Assembly: GCF_030846775.1 (NCBI RefSeq)
Contig: NZ_CP132910.1
Location: 2,452,001 to 2,516,000 of the forward strand
Direction of reading: 5' to 3'
DNA length: 64,000 nt
From: Geothrix sp. 21YS21S-2
Lineage (GTDB): Bacteria; Acidobacteriota; Holophagae; Holophagales; Holophagaceae
This document shows, piece by piece, positions 1-12,158 of the stretch; position 1 is the stretch's first letter; each line of letters opens with the position of its first letter. Under the pieces are notes generated by a model. The model was not told the origin of the DNA and ran no database searches. It worked only from the letters and a program-made list of their open reading frames with translations. Position numbers and translations under genes: made by a program.

Positions 1-243
1 GTGCAGGAGGGAGTACATGAGCATGGACACGTGGCCGCAGGAGAGCACGAAGCGGTCCCGGTCCGCCCACAGGGGGTTGGCCGGGTGGTGCTTCAGGAAC
101 TTCGTCCAGAGCACGTAGGCCGCGGGGGCCTGGGCCATGGGGGTCCCGGGATGGCCGCTGTTGGCCTTCTGGACGCCGTCCATGGCCAGGCAGCGGATGG
201 TGTCGATGCAGAGTTTGTCGATGTTCGTGGCCGCGAAGGTCAA
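1..243 (-). CDS. tkt: Transketolase, N-terminal part (cut by window edge)
   Basis: This is the first 81 codons of a thiamine-diphosphate transketolase, which moves two-carbon units in the pentose phosphate pathway. The translation contains [20 protein letters not shown] and then [12 protein letters not shown] and [11 protein letters not shown], the conserved transketolase N-terminus that contacts the cofactor and substrate. The start is TTG at 243: an in-frame TAA lies two codons upstream, and a GAGG stands about 8 bases before it. The gene lies 38 bases behind pyrG on the same strand and is probably cotranscribed with argS and pyrG. The rest lies outside the window. Family assignment is certain; whether it is the only tkt copy cannot be seen. 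Confidence 0.93.
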   Translation of the reverse strand, partial: MTFAATNIDKLCIDTIRCLAMDGVQKANSGHPGTPMAQAPAAYVLWTKFLKHHPANPLWADRDRFVLSCGHVSMLMYSLLH

Positions 244-281
244 GAGTTACCTCATGGAATGGTCAGATTGTCTCACGCCTG

Positions 282-3717
<3,436 letters not shown>

Positions 3718-3827
3718 GCCCGCTCCATGACAATCCACCAACCGGAAGCCAGGGGCCTCCAACCAGGATGAAGGAACCGGGGCCCGCCGGGAAGCCCCAA
3801 CTTTGGCCTTTGTTCAGGTCTTTCCCC

Positions 3828-3855
3828 TTGAATTCAGGGCTGGCGGAGGTATGAT
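3828..3855 (+). promoter_or_regulatory. Sigma-70-type promoter of rpsT
   Basis: TTGAAT at 3828-3833 and TATGAT at 3850-3855 are separated by 16 bases; the -10 box matches the consensus at five of six positions. Transcription would start near 3862 and leave a leader of about 75 bases before the rpsT ATG at 3938. S20 synthesis is known to be feedback-controlled through its leader in enterobacteria; no such element was identified here. Confidence 0.6.
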
Positions 3856-3937
3856 GATTCTTCGCCTTCATGGGCGACATTCAGTCTGTCCGTACGCCTT
3901 GCGGGTCGAATTATCAGGTATCCAGGAGTCAGGATTC

Positions 3938-4201
3938 ATGGCCAATCACAAGTCCGCCGCCAAGAAAGCCGCCCACGACGTGGAAGCTCGTCTGCGCAAC
4001 CGCGCCAACCGTTCCACCATGAAGTCCGCCATCAAGCGGTTCCTCACGGCGGTCGCGACCGGCAACAAGGCCGAAGCCACCACGCTTCTGCCCAAGACCC
4101 TCGGCGTGGTCGACAAGGCCTGCCGCAAGGGCGTGCTGCACAAGAACGCCGCCAACCGCTACAAGAGCCGCCTGACCCTCAAGGTCAACGGCCTGGCCTA
4201 G
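3938..4201 (+). CDS. rpsT: 30S ribosomal protein S20
   Basis: Ribosomal protein S20 binds 16S rRNA in the small subunit. The 87-residue basic product starts MANHKSAAKKAAHDVEARLR and contains the typical NRSTMKSAIKRF and KGVLHKNAANRYKSRL segments; the length is usual for the family. The ATG at 3938 has AGGAG about 10 bases upstream. The open frame reaches upstream to 3803, but that part overlaps the predicted promoter and is not S20-like. The gene is monocistronic and ends 19 bases before a strong hairpin. Confidence 0.98.
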   Translation: MANHKSAAKKAAHDVEARLRNRANRSTMKSAIKRFLTAVATGNKAEATTLLPKTLGVVDKACRKGVLHKNAANRYKSRLTLKVNGLA

Positions 4202-4219
4202 GCCTTCCGGCCCAGCCCT

Positions 4220-4249
4220 GGAACAGCCCGGCCTCGGCCGGGCTGTTCC
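4220..4249. terminator. Hairpin between rpsT and gluQRS
   Basis: A perfect inverted repeat with 14-base arms (4220-4233 and 4236-4249) around a TC centre lies in the 54-base gap between two convergent genes. There is no T-tract on either side. Position and symmetry suggest a bidirectional transcription end, but the missing T-run means intrinsic termination is unproven. Confidence 0.6.
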
Positions 4250-4255
4250 GCGTAC

Positions 4256-5161
4256 CTACATCCATGACGCGGGTACCGCCACGGGGCCCGAGGGGACCTT
4301 GGCCCAGCTGAATCCGGGGAGCAGTTCCTCCAGGCCGGCCCGCTCCGGGCGCTCCAGGCACCCCAGGCTCCACCCCAGCCACCCCAGCACCCGCGCCGCG
4401 TCCACGCCCCGGTGGGCCAGCAGCGCCAGGCCCAGGGCCCCGTCCCGCTTGCCGAGCCTCGATCCGTCGGGGGCGGTCACCAGGCCCAGGTGTCCGTAGG
4501 CCGGGCGCGGGAGCCCCAGGGCCTCCTGGAGCCTTGCCTGGGTGGCGGTGACTCCGCGAAGGTCCTGGCCGCGGACGATCTCGGTCACGCCCTGGCCGCC
4601 GTCGTCCACTACCACGGCCAGATGGTAGGCGTAGCACCCGTCCCGGCGGTGCAGGAGGGGATCCCCGGTGAGGGCGGCGGGGTCGTCCTGCTGCGGCCCC
4701 AGCAGGAGGTCCTCCCAGGCGACGGACCCCTCCGGCACCCGGAAGCGCAGGGCGTCGGGCCGCAGGAAGGGCAGCGGCCGGTGGCGGCAGGTGCCCGGGT
4801 AGGGACGCAGGCCGTCCTCGCCGTGGGGCGCCGAGGCCATGCCCGCCAGGTCCTTGCGGGTGCAGATGCAGGGGTAGAGCAGGCCCGCCCCGAAGAGCCG
4901 CTGCAGCGCGGCCTGGTAGGCGCCCTTGCGCCGGGACTGCCAGAGGACGGGCCCGTCGCTCTCCAGGCCCAGGGCCGCCAGGTCCCGCAGCTGCGCCTCC
5001 CCCAGGGTGGACCGGCACCGCGCGGTGTCCACGTCCTCCATGCGGATGAGCCAGCGCCCGCCAGCGGCCCGGACGGAGAGCCACGAGGCCAGGGCCGTGC
5101 GGAGGTTGCCCAGGTGGAGCTCCCCGGTGGGGGAAGGAGCGAAGCGGCCGATGCATGCCAT
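4256..5161 (-). CDS. gluQ: Glutamyl-Q tRNA(Asp) synthetase
   Basis: This is a shortened paralogue of glutamyl-tRNA synthetase (YadB/GluQRS family) that attaches glutamate to queuosine in tRNA-Asp. It has 301 residues, and the anticodon-binding domain of true GluRS is absent. Visible hallmarks are GRFAPSPTGELHLGNLRTAL at the start (HLGN replacing HIGH), the zinc ligands in YPCICTRKDL followed by YPGTCR, and LGKRDGA where KMSKS would be. The ATG at 5161 begins exactly at the conserved MACIGRFAPSPTG. A GGAG lies very close upstream, so translation may be modest. It converges with rpsT. Confidence 0.92.
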   Translation of the reverse strand: MACIGRFAPSPTGELHLGNLRTALASWLSVRAAGGRWLIRMEDVDTARCRSTLGEAQLRDLAALGLESDGPVLWQSRRKGAYQAALQRLFGAGLLYPCICTRKDLAGMASAPHGEDGLRPYPGTCRHRPLPFLRPDALRFRVPEGSVAWEDLLLGPQQDDPAALTGDPLLHRRDGCYAYHLAVVVDDGGQGVTEIVRGQDLRGVTATQARLQEALGLPRPAYGHLGLVTAPDGSRLGKRDGALGLALLAHRGVDAARVLGWLGWSLGCLERPERAGLEELLPGFSWAKVPSGPVAVPASWM

Positions 5162-5313
5162 GGCTCCAGGATACCTGTGTGGCCATGAAAGGATTGGGAA
5201 ATTCCCATTCCAAATTTATAGATTTTCCCACTTGGCAGCTCCCCGGATTCCCGGTTCAATCGAGGCACTCCCACCCCCGGGAGGCATTCAAACCCTTATT
5301 TATAGGAGCATCC

Positions 5314-5622
5314 ATGGCCTGCGGCCCGCGCACCCCCCTGCCCGTCCTGACCCCCGAAGACCTCGCCCACGTGCGGGGCTCCGGCGGCACCCTCGACCTC
5401 TCCTTCACCGCGCCCCCCTTCCAGGGGCAGGTGGGCCTGACCCAGTCCGGACCCCACGGCTCGGTGTCGGGAACCCTCACCACCGACGGCCACACCTGGG
5501 CCGCCGGCCTCCAGACCTCGGTGAGCCCCTCGCCGAAGGTGAACCTCGGCGGCTTCGCCAGGACGGACGGCCGGAACTGGGAGGCGGGCGTCTCGGCCCG
5601 GATACGCTTTCTGACGGCCTGA
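5314..5622 (+). CDS. Small protein of unknown function
   Basis: This 102-residue protein belongs to no family I recognise. It is rich in Gly, Thr and Ser, with alternating polar and hydrophobic runs (TLDLSFTAPPFQGQVGLTQS, GSVSGTLTTDGHTWAAGLQT) that suggest short beta strands. There is no clear signal peptide or membrane segment. The frame is open from 5155, but ATG 5314 has AGGAG five bases upstream and was chosen. It ends 14 bases before the next gene, so the two may be cotranscribed. Confidence 0.6.
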   Translation: MACGPRTPLPVLTPEDLAHVRGSGGTLDLSFTAPPFQGQVGLTQSGPHGSVSGTLTTDGHTWAAGLQTSVSPSPKVNLGGFARTDGRNWEAGVSARIRFLTA

Positions 5623-5636
5623 GCCATAATCCAGGG

Positions 5637-6425
5637 ATGCGTTCCTGGTCCCCGATCCTCAGGGCCGTCCTTGCCCTGGCGGCCGCCTATGCCCTGCTCC
5701 TGGCGGTGGCCCGTTCGGGCCTCCTGCCCGCCGCCCTCCAGGGGCAGCCGGCGGTCCTGCTCATGGGCATCCTGACCGCGGGTTTCGCGTTGGGGATGGG
5801 ACTGGGGCCCCGGTGGGTGCCGGGGCTCCTGTTCCTGCCCTGGCTCCTGGACCTGCTGCTGCGCCACATGCCCCCCACCTGGGTGTGGCCGGCGGCCCTG
5901 GCGGGACTGCTCCTGGTATACGGCGGTGGGATCCTCACCCGGGTGCCCCTCTACAACTCCAACCGGGCCGCCTGGGAGGCCCTCCTTGGCCTGTGCCCCC
6001 CGGGGCTGGTGCGCCTGGCCGATCTCGGGGCAGGACTCGGCGGTCCCCTGGCCTTCCTGGCCCGGGCGCGGCCCGACGGGTTCTTCCTGGGCGTGGAGGC
6101 TTCGCCCCTCACGTTCGCCGCGGCCTGGCTCCGCACGCTGCCGGTGCGGGGCAACTGCAAGATGCACTGGGGCAGCCTCTGGAACCAGGATCTCTCGGGC
6201 TTCGAGGTGGTCTACGCCTTCCTCAGCCCCGCCCCGATGCCCGCCTTGTGGGAGAAGGCCCTTCGCGAGATGCGGCCGGGGACCCTGTTCGTGAGCAACA
6301 CCTTCGAGGTGCCCGGCCGGGCGCCCACCCTGCGGATCCCCCTGCCGGGGCGCAAGGACGCGTGCCTGCTCGCGTACCGCATGGAGGGGATCCCATCCGG
6401 GCCCGAACCCGGTAGGATCGAATGA
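5637..6425 (+). CDS. Membrane-anchored class I SAM methyltransferase
   Basis: The 262-residue product has two parts. Residues 1-105 hold about four hydrophobic segments (for example ILRAVLALAAAYALLLAVA and AALAGLLLVYGGGIL). The remainder is a Rossmann-type methyltransferase domain with motif I as LADLGAGLGGPLAFLARARP, an acidic residue after the second strand in FFLGVEASPL, and a later FEVVYAFLSP strand. It is therefore probably an inner-membrane-bound S-adenosylmethionine methyltransferase; the substrate is unknown. Its TGA stop lies next to the metallopeptidase gene. The start at 5637 was chosen from the beginning of the hydrophobic region and the short spacing from the gene before. Confidence 0.75.
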   Translation: MRSWSPILRAVLALAAAYALLLAVARSGLLPAALQGQPAVLLMGILTAGFALGMGLGPRWVPGLLFLPWLLDLLLRHMPPTWVWPAALAGLLLVYGGGILTRVPLYNSNRAAWEALLGLCPPGLVRLADLGAGLGGPLAFLARARPDGFFLGVEASPLTFAAAWLRTLPVRGNCKMHWGSLWNQDLSGFEVVYAFLSPAPMPALWEKALREMRPGTLFVSNTFEVPGRAPTLRIPLPGRKDACLLAYRMEGIPSGPEPGRIE

Positions 6426-6442
6426 TCGAATTGGAGCTGCCC

Positions 6443-8464
6443 ATGACCTTCTCCCGCAACCTGGCCGCGCTTTGCGCGTTCACCGCCTGCGCCGTCGCGG
6501 CGCCGCCCCCCGCCCCCAGGGCCGACTACCTCGCCGGCGTCATGGACACCACCGTCGACCCCGGCGTGGACTTCTTCACCTACGCGGTGGGCGGCTGGCT
6601 CAAGCGCAACCCCATCCCCCCGTCGGAATCCGCCTGGGGCATCGGCAAGGTCCTGCGGGAGCAGACCTACGCCAACCTCCGCAAGATCAACGAGCAGGCC
6701 GCGGCCCATCCCGCAGACGCCGACGGGCGCAAGGTCGGGGACTTCTGGGCGGCCGCCATGGACGAGGCCCGCATCGAGCGCCTCGGCCTCCAGCCCCTCC
6801 AGGCCGAATTGGCCAAGGTGGACGCCATCCGCACCGCCCGGGACGCCGTGAACCTGGCCTTCGCCTGGAGCCCCCTGCGCACCCGCGCCTTCTTCGCCCT
6901 TTCGGTGGAACAGGACGAGAAGAACAGCGAGGAGATGGCCCTTCACCTCTACCAGGGGGGCCTGGGCCTGCCCGAGCGGGACTTCTACTTCAACCCCGAG
7001 AAGGGCGTCGCGAAGATCCGGGAAGCCTACCTCGCCCACCTGGACCGGACCCTCCACCTCCTGGGCCGCCAGCAGTCCGGGGCGGCCGCCATCCGGGTCA
7101 TGGCCTTCGAGACCGCGCTGGCGAAGGCGGCCCGCAGGCTCGAGGACCTCCGGGACCCCGAGAAGAACTACAACAAGATGACCCCGGCGGAGCTGACCGC
7201 CTCGCGCACCCCCTCCATCGTCTGGGCGGACCGCTTCCGGGAATGGGACCTCCGCCCGGCCACCGTCATCGTCGGCCAGCCCGAGTTCTTCGGGGCGCTG
7301 GAGACCCTGCTGGCCGCCACCCCCGTGGAGGTGCTCCAGGACTACCTGCGCCTGCGCCTGGCGGACACCTACGCCGACTACCTGGGCAAGGCCTTCCAGG
7401 ACGAGGACTTCAAGTTCCACGGCCAGGCCCTCTCCGGCCAGCGCCAGCCCCGGGACCGCTGGAAGCGCGTCCTGGACGCCCAGGAACAGGCCATGGGCAT
7501 GCTGCTGGGCAAGCTCTTCGTGAAGGAATACTTCACGCCGGCCGCCAAGCTCCGCTACGAGGCCATGGTCGAGGGGATCCGCGGCGCCTACAAGGAGCGC
7601 ATCGAGCGCCTGGACTGGATGAGCCCGGCCACCAAGGCCAAGGCCCAGGCCAAGCTCGCCGGCATCACCCCGAAGGTGGGCTATCCGGACCGGTGGAAGG
7701 ACTTCTCGGCCCTGGTGGTCGCCCGGGACTCCTACTGCGCGAACATGATGAACGCCTCCCGCTGGCGCTTCGCCGACATGCTCGCCAAGTACGGCAAGCC
7801 CGTGGACCGCACCGAGTGGCACATGACCCCCCAGACCTACAACGCCTACTACAACCCCTCCAACAACGAGATCGTGCTCCCCGCCGCCCAGATGATGGTC
7901 CCGGGCGTGGCCGACGCGGACCTGGACGACGCCCTGGTGTACGGCTACACCGGCGGCTCCACCATCGGCCACGAGATCACCCACGGGTTCGACGACGAGG
8001 GCCGCCAGTTCGACGCCAAGGGCAACCTCACCGACTGGTGGACGAAGGAGGACGGCGAGAAGTTCAACGCGCGGGCCGAGGGCATGATCCGCCAGTTCGA
8101 CGCCTACGAGCCCCTGCCGGGCCTCCACATCAACGGCAAGGCCAGCCTGGGCGAGAACATCGCCGACTTCGGCGGGATCCTGCTGGGCATCGACGCCTTC
8201 AAGAAGACCGAACAGTACCGCAAGGGCGAGAAGATCGGCGGCCTGACCCCCATGCAGCGCTACTTCCTGGGCTATGCCCTGGGCTGGATGACCCAGCAGA
8301 ACGACGAGGTGCTGCGCACCCGCCTGCTCAGCGACGTGCACGCCCCCGCCAAGTGGCGCGTCCTCGGCCCCCTCTCCAACATCCCCGAGTTCCACCAGGC
8401 CTTCGGCGTCAAGGAAGGCCAGCCCATGTGGCGCTCCAAGGCCGACTGCCTCCGCATCTGGTAG
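6443..8464 (+). CDS. M13-family zinc metallopeptidase (neprilysin/PepO-like), secreted
   Basis: M13 peptidases are large zinc endopeptidases cutting oligopeptides. The zinc motif GHEITHGFDDEGRQF has its first His at about residue 510, followed by ENIADFGGI with the third ligand Glu. NAYYNPSNNEIVLPAAQMM is the conserved substrate-binding strand, and the protein ends KADCLRIW, like the usual CxVW tail. The 673 residues match the family. The N-terminus MTFSRNLAALCAFTACAVAA looks like a signal peptide, so the enzyme should be periplasmic or exported. An upstream ATG at 6422 overlaps the previous stop, but GGAG at 6433-6436 fits the ATG at 6443 better. The gene abuts the convergent PfkB gene with no gap. 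Confidence 0.93.
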   Translation: MTFSRNLAALCAFTACAVAAPPPAPRADYLAGVMDTTVDPGVDFFTYAVGGWLKRNPIPPSESAWGIGKVLREQTYANLRKINEQAAAHPADADGRKVGDFWAAAMDEARIERLGLQPLQAELAKVDAIRTARDAVNLAFAWSPLRTRAFFALSVEQDEKNSEEMALHLYQGGLGLPERDFYFNPEKGVAKIREAYLAHLDRTLHLLGRQQSGAAAIRVMAFETALAKAARRLEDLRDPEKNYNKMTPAELTASRTPSIVWADRFREWDLRPATVIVGQPEFFGALETLLAATPVEVLQDYLRLRLADTYADYLGKAFQDEDFKFHGQALSGQRQPRDRWKRVLDAQEQAMGMLLGKLFVKEYFTPAAKLRYEAMVEGIRGAYKERIERLDWMSPATKAKAQAKLAGITPKVGYPDRWKDFSALVVARDSYCANMMNASRWRFADMLAKYGKPVDRTEWHMTPQTYNAYYNPSNNEIVLPAAQMMVPGVADADLDDALVYGYTGGSTIGHEITHGFDDEGRQFDAKGNLTDWWTKEDGEKFNARAEGMIRQFDAYEPLPGLHINGKASLGENIADFGGILLGIDAFKKTEQYRKGEKIGGLTPMQRYFLGYALGWMTQQNDEVLRTRLLSDVHAPAKWRVLGPLSNIPEFHQAFGVKEGQPMWRSKADCLRIW

Positions 8465-9364
8465 TCACAGCTCCCGGAAGGCCCGCTCCAGCTGCTCCCG
8501 CGTGATGAGGGAGCCGGTGCTGGCCTTCTGGGCGCAGGTCCACCGCGCCGCGATCTGGCCCCGGAGCACCGACTCCTCCAGCGGCCGCCCCTCGAGCACA
8601 TGGCTCGCCAGGAACCCCACCGCCAGCCCGTCCCCGGCGCCGTTGGTGTCCACGACGGGCAGGTCCGAGGCCACGGGGGGGAAGTACCGCACCTTGCCCG
8701 CCGCGCCCAGGGCGCAGCCCTTGGCCCCCATGCCCGAGATGACGATCTGCCGCGGGTTCCGGGCCAGCAGGGCGCGGATGAGGGGCCCGGGGCTTCGATG
8801 GTTGGCCGCGGAGAGGAAGAGGATGTCGGACCCGTTGATGAAGTCCTGGCGGTAGGGGTCGTCCAGGCCCACCACGTCCTGCAGGTCGCAGGCCACCACC
8901 AGGCCCTCCTGCCGGGCCGCGGGCAGGAGCCCGCGGGCCCAGTTGGGCAGGTGGAAGTGGGCGAGGCGCGCCCCCTTGAGGATCCGCCGGCAGAGCTCCA
9001 GGTCCGGCCGCAGGTCCATGTGGCCCTTGCCGTCGTAGAAGTTCTTGCGCCGGCCGTCGAGGCTCATGAGGTTGACGCTGCGGCTGGTGCCCTCGGGGTC
9101 CAGGAAGAGCCCGCGCAGGTCGATGCCGTCCCCGGCGAGTTCCTCGCGGATGAAGCGCCCGCTGAAGTCGTCCCCCACGCACCCGATGAAGGCCGTGGCC
9201 AGGCCCAGCCGCGCGTAGCCGCGGGAGGTGTAGCCCCCCGCCTGCCCCACGTAGTCCAGGTCCAGGGTGAAGTTGGCCTCGACCTTGAAGTCGATGTCCC
9301 TGCCGGGAAGATAGACGTTCGTGTCGATGCCGACGTTGCCAACGACGACCACATCCGCTGCCAT
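8465..9364 (-). CDS. PfkB-family carbohydrate kinase
   Basis: This is a ribokinase-fold sugar or nucleoside kinase of 299 residues. The N-terminal substrate side has VVVVGNVGIDTNVYLPG and the glycine motif YVGQAGGYTSRGYARLG; the C-terminal signature VVDTNGAGDGLAVGFLASHV carries the catalytic Asp and the anion hole. The exact substrate cannot be read from sequence. GGAGG precedes the ATG at 9364. It lies 22 bases behind the nitronate monooxygenase-like gene on the same strand, suggesting one transcript, and its stop directly touches that of the convergent metallopeptidase gene. Confidence 0.88.
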   Translation of the reverse strand: MAADVVVVGNVGIDTNVYLPGRDIDFKVEANFTLDLDYVGQAGGYTSRGYARLGLATAFIGCVGDDFSGRFIREELAGDGIDLRGLFLDPEGTSRSVNLMSLDGRRKNFYDGKGHMDLRPDLELCRRILKGARLAHFHLPNWARGLLPAARQEGLVVACDLQDVVGLDDPYRQDFINGSDILFLSAANHRSPGPLIRALLARNPRQIVISGMGAKGCALGAAGKVRYFPPVASDLPVVDTNGAGDGLAVGFLASHVLEGRPLEESVLRGQIAARWTCAQKASTGSLITREQLERAFREL

Positions 9365-9386
9365 GGCCTGCCTCCAGGCCCCCAGT

Positions 9387-11147
9387 CTATTCCTGCAGGC
9401 GCGTCAGACCATAGTCCTGGGTGATCTCGCCGATGAGGTCCCGCACGTGGACAAGCTCGTTGAGCTTCCAGCCGTTGCTCCCGGTGAAGAAGAGCCCGGA
9501 CTCCGTGTCCCCGCCCCAGGCGTCCCCGAGGCTGTCGGCGATGCAGTAGCCCACGCGCTCGGCGCCCTTGCCGTGCTCGCACGGGGAGACGCAGTTGCTG
9601 ATGCACTTGATGCGGGGGGCGACGCCCTCGGCGATGCGGCGGTGGAGGGCGGTCTTGACGCCCCGGGCCGGCATGCCCACGGGGGACCCGTGCAGCGCGA
9701 TGGTGTCCTTGTCGGCCTTGAGGATCACGCCCTTGAAGTTGAGGTGGGCGTCGCACTCGAAGGTGCCGATGAACCGCGTGGCCATCTGGACTCCGCCGGC
9801 GCCCTTCGCCATGAGGCGGTCGATGTCCTCCCGGTCCCACACGCCGCCGGCGGCGATGACGGGGAAGTCGCCCCACTGGTCCCGCTCCTGGATGACCGAG
9901 GCCAGGAGCGCGTCGAGGCTGAAGGCCGGGTCCGCGCACTGCTCCAGGGAGAATCCCTGGTGGCCGCCGGATTCGGGACCTTCCAGCACCACGGCGTCCG
10001 GGAGGCGGTTGAACTTGCGCTGCCAGGTCTTGCAGATGAGCTTCAGGGCCCGGGCCGACGAGACGATGGGCACCAGGGCCACGTCGGCGTCGCCCACGTA
10101 CTCGGGCAGGGACAGGGGCAGGCCGGCCCCGGAGATGATGAGCTGGGCCCCGGCTTCCACCGAGTCCCGTACCACGCGTTCATATTCGTTGATGGCGCAC
10201 AGGATGTTCACGCCAACCGCGCCGTGGCCGCCGGCGATTTCCAGGGCGCTGCGCAGGATCCGCTTGAGGGCCGGGGTGCTGTTGAGGTTCTCGGCCTGGA
10301 GGGGCCGGCCCTGCACGGAGTTGGAGACCTCCGGGTACCGGTACCCGGTGCCGATGGCCGAGACGATGCCGATGCAGCCGCAGCGGGCCACGTTGCCCGC
10401 CAGGCGGTCCCAGCTCACGCCGATGCCCATGCCGCCCTGGATGACCGGGTAGGGGATGTCCAGGTTCCGGATGCGAAGGCGCGGAAGTTCGGGGGCGGGG
10501 TGGTCCACCAGGTTCTCGAGGGCGGGCTCGCCCATGACCTCGGCCAGGCGCTTGCGGAAGGAGGCCAGGAAATCGGCCGCCCCTTCCCGCAGGAGCGCGG
10601 GGGTCCTCAGCTGGAGGCCGGCGGCGCCCTCGGAGAGCAGGACCCGGCCCTCCCCCTCGGCGCCCACGGGCGCGAAGCAGGGAAGGTTCGTGGAGCGGAT
10701 CATGCGGCGGAGCCGGTCGGAAAGCCCTTCGCCTTCGGCCGCGAGGAGGGCGGACGCACCCTGGGCCTCGGCCAGCACGGCCTCGTCCTCGTCCCGCACC
10801 TCCACCACCCTCGGCAGGCCCCAGGCCCGCAGGGCCTCCAGGCGCTCGGGGAGGATTTCCGATCCGTGCATGACGAAGGCGGCCAGGTTCTGGGCGGCGG
10901 TTTCCATCCGGGTGGAGAAGTCCCCCAGGACGCCCCGGAAGTCCAGGCCCAGTTCCCCGCCCTGGCGCAATTCGGCCAGGCGCTTGAGCAGGGCCTCGGT
11001 GTCGGGGAAGGCGGGCATGCGGATCACCCCCACCCCTCCGGCGCCCGCGAAGGCGGCCGCCAGGGCATCGGTGGAGAAGGGATGCCACCCCTGGAAGAAC
11101 ACTGGAGTATCCGCCCCGAAGGACTGGAAAGTTCTGCGTCTGGTCAT
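9387..11147 (-). CDS. Nitronate monooxygenase-like flavoprotein with extra N-terminal domain
   Basis: Residues from about 225 to 586 match the FMN-dependent nitronate monooxygenase (YrpB/2-nitropropane dioxygenase) barrel: YPVIQGGMGIGVSWDRLAGN, GAVGVNILCAINEYERVV, DAVVLEGPESGGHQG, FPVIAAGGVWDREDIDRLMA and GAGGVQMATRFIGTFECDA. The C-terminus carries four cysteines in CISNCVSPCEHGK and YCIADS, possibly binding metal. The protein is 586 residues, much longer than the usual 320-380. The N-terminal 220 residues begin PVFFQGWHPFSTDALAAAFA followed by GGVGVIRMPAF, which resembles a decayed copy of the same barrel start. It is followed by the PfkB kinase gene. True activity is uncertain. Confidence 0.8.
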   Translation of the reverse strand: MTRRRTFQSFGADTPVFFQGWHPFSTDALAAAFAGAGGVGVIRMPAFPDTEALLKRLAELRQGGELGLDFRGVLGDFSTRMETAAQNLAAFVMHGSEILPERLEALRAWGLPRVVEVRDEDEAVLAEAQGASALLAAEGEGLSDRLRRMIRSTNLPCFAPVGAEGEGRVLLSEGAAGLQLRTPALLREGAADFLASFRKRLAEVMGEPALENLVDHPAPELPRLRIRNLDIPYPVIQGGMGIGVSWDRLAGNVARCGCIGIVSAIGTGYRYPEVSNSVQGRPLQAENLNSTPALKRILRSALEIAGGHGAVGVNILCAINEYERVVRDSVEAGAQLIISGAGLPLSLPEYVGDADVALVPIVSSARALKLICKTWQRKFNRLPDAVVLEGPESGGHQGFSLEQCADPAFSLDALLASVIQERDQWGDFPVIAAGGVWDREDIDRLMAKGAGGVQMATRFIGTFECDAHLNFKGVILKADKDTIALHGSPVGMPARGVKTALHRRIAEGVAPRIKCISNCVSPCEHGKGAERVGYCIADSLGDAWGGDTESGLFFTGSNGWKLNELVHVRDLIGEITQDYGLTRLQE

Positions 11148-11285
11148 GTTGGGATGCTCCGTCGGGCCTTGGGAGTTCCGCAGGGCCAGATATTATGTAT
11201 TTCATCTTGGCAGAGAGGGGAACTTTCTAAGCTAGATTTAAGAAGACGGCTGGAGTTTCCGAAACACGAAGTGGGAGCTTTGTAC

Positions 11286-12152
11286 ATGTTTTTCATAATC
11301 GGTCTGGTTGTGGTTATCGGGGCCGTCATGGCCGGTTATCTCATGGAGGGAGGTAAGATCCACGTCCTCCTCGAGCCGCTGCCCGCCGAAGGCACCATCC
11401 TGTTCGGGGCGGCCATCGGCGCCTTCCTGGCCGGCAACACCATGAACACCATCAAGTCCGTGGTCGCCAACATCGCCAAACCTCTCAAAGGCAGCAAATA
11501 CACCAAGGCCGTGTACATGGAGTCCCTGATGCTCCAGTACGAGGTCTACGTGAACATCAAGAAGGGCGGCCTGCTCGCCCTGGAGCAGGACGTCAACGAC
11601 CCCCACAGCTCCAACATCTTCAAGAAGTACCCGGCCGTGATGCACGACCACCACGCCATGGATTTCTTCTGCGACTCCATGAAGCTCCTTATTAATGGTT
11701 CAGCCAAGATCGACGAGATCGATCAGGTCATGGATATGGATCTTGACGTGCATCACGCCGAATCCGCCGCCCCGGGCGCAGCGGTCGGGGTCATGGCCGA
11801 CGGGTTTCCCGCCTTCGGCATCTGCGCCTGCGTCATGGGCGTGGTGATCACCATGGGCTTCCTGGACCAGCCCCCCAACGTCATCGGCGGCAAGGTCGGC
11901 TCGGCCCTGGTGGGCACCTTCCTGGGCATCTTCCTGGCCTACGGCGTCTTCCAGCCCCTGTCCAAGAACATCGACCAGGTGCTGGCCGCCGAGGGCGCCT
12001 TCTTCAACGCCCTGCGCGCGGGCCTGGTGGCCTTCGGCAACGGCGCGGCCCCGGTCACCGCCGTGGAGTTCGCCCGCCGCAACATCCCCTCCCCCGAGCG
12101 CCCCGGCTCCCAGGAACTGGAAGAAGTGGTCCGCCAGATCAAGCCCCGGTAA
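11286..12152 (+). CDS. motA: Flagellar motor stator protein MotA
   Basis: MotA and MotB form the proton-driven stator in the inner membrane. This 288-residue protein begins MFFIIGLVVVIGAVMAGYLM, with a second hydrophobic segment at TILFGAAIGAFLAGN, a long cytoplasmic loop, and the last two membrane spans in GICACVMGVVITMGFL and VGSALVGTFLGIFLAYGVF. GGGAG lies 8 bases before the ATG at 11286. The frame is open far upstream, but that part is antisense to the preceding gene. motB follows after 6 bases. No other flagellar genes are nearby, so motAB stands alone here. Confidence 0.93.
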   Translation: MFFIIGLVVVIGAVMAGYLMEGGKIHVLLEPLPAEGTILFGAAIGAFLAGNTMNTIKSVVANIAKPLKGSKYTKAVYMESLMLQYEVYVNIKKGGLLALEQDVNDPHSSNIFKKYPAVMHDHHAMDFFCDSMKLLINGSAKIDEIDQVMDMDLDVHHAESAAPGAAVGVMADGFPAFGICACVMGVVITMGFLDQPPNVIGGKVGSALVGTFLGIFLAYGVFQPLSKNIDQVLAAEGAFFNALRAGLVAFGNGAAPVTAVEFARRNIPSPERPGSQELEEVVRQIKPR

Positions 12153-12158
12153 CCCCAG

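Noticed and set aside
5195-5207. 13-base palindrome TGGGAA-A-TTCCCA before gluQRS
   Set aside because: It is short, alone and not linked to a clear promoter, so chance is likely.
6212-8395. 727-codon minus-strand open frame
   Set aside because: It is antisense to the M13 metallopeptidase, whose zinc motif and signal peptide are clear.
11190-11195. TAATAT on the minus strand as a -10 box for the nitronate monooxygenase-like gene
   Set aside because: No acceptable -35 box lies 16-18 bases upstream, so a single hexamer was not enough.
11205-11285. Sigma-54 or flagellar sigma-28 promoter before motA
   Set aside because: TTGGCA is present at about 11207, but the GC pair needed for sigma-54 is missing at the right distance, and no sigma-28 boxes were found.
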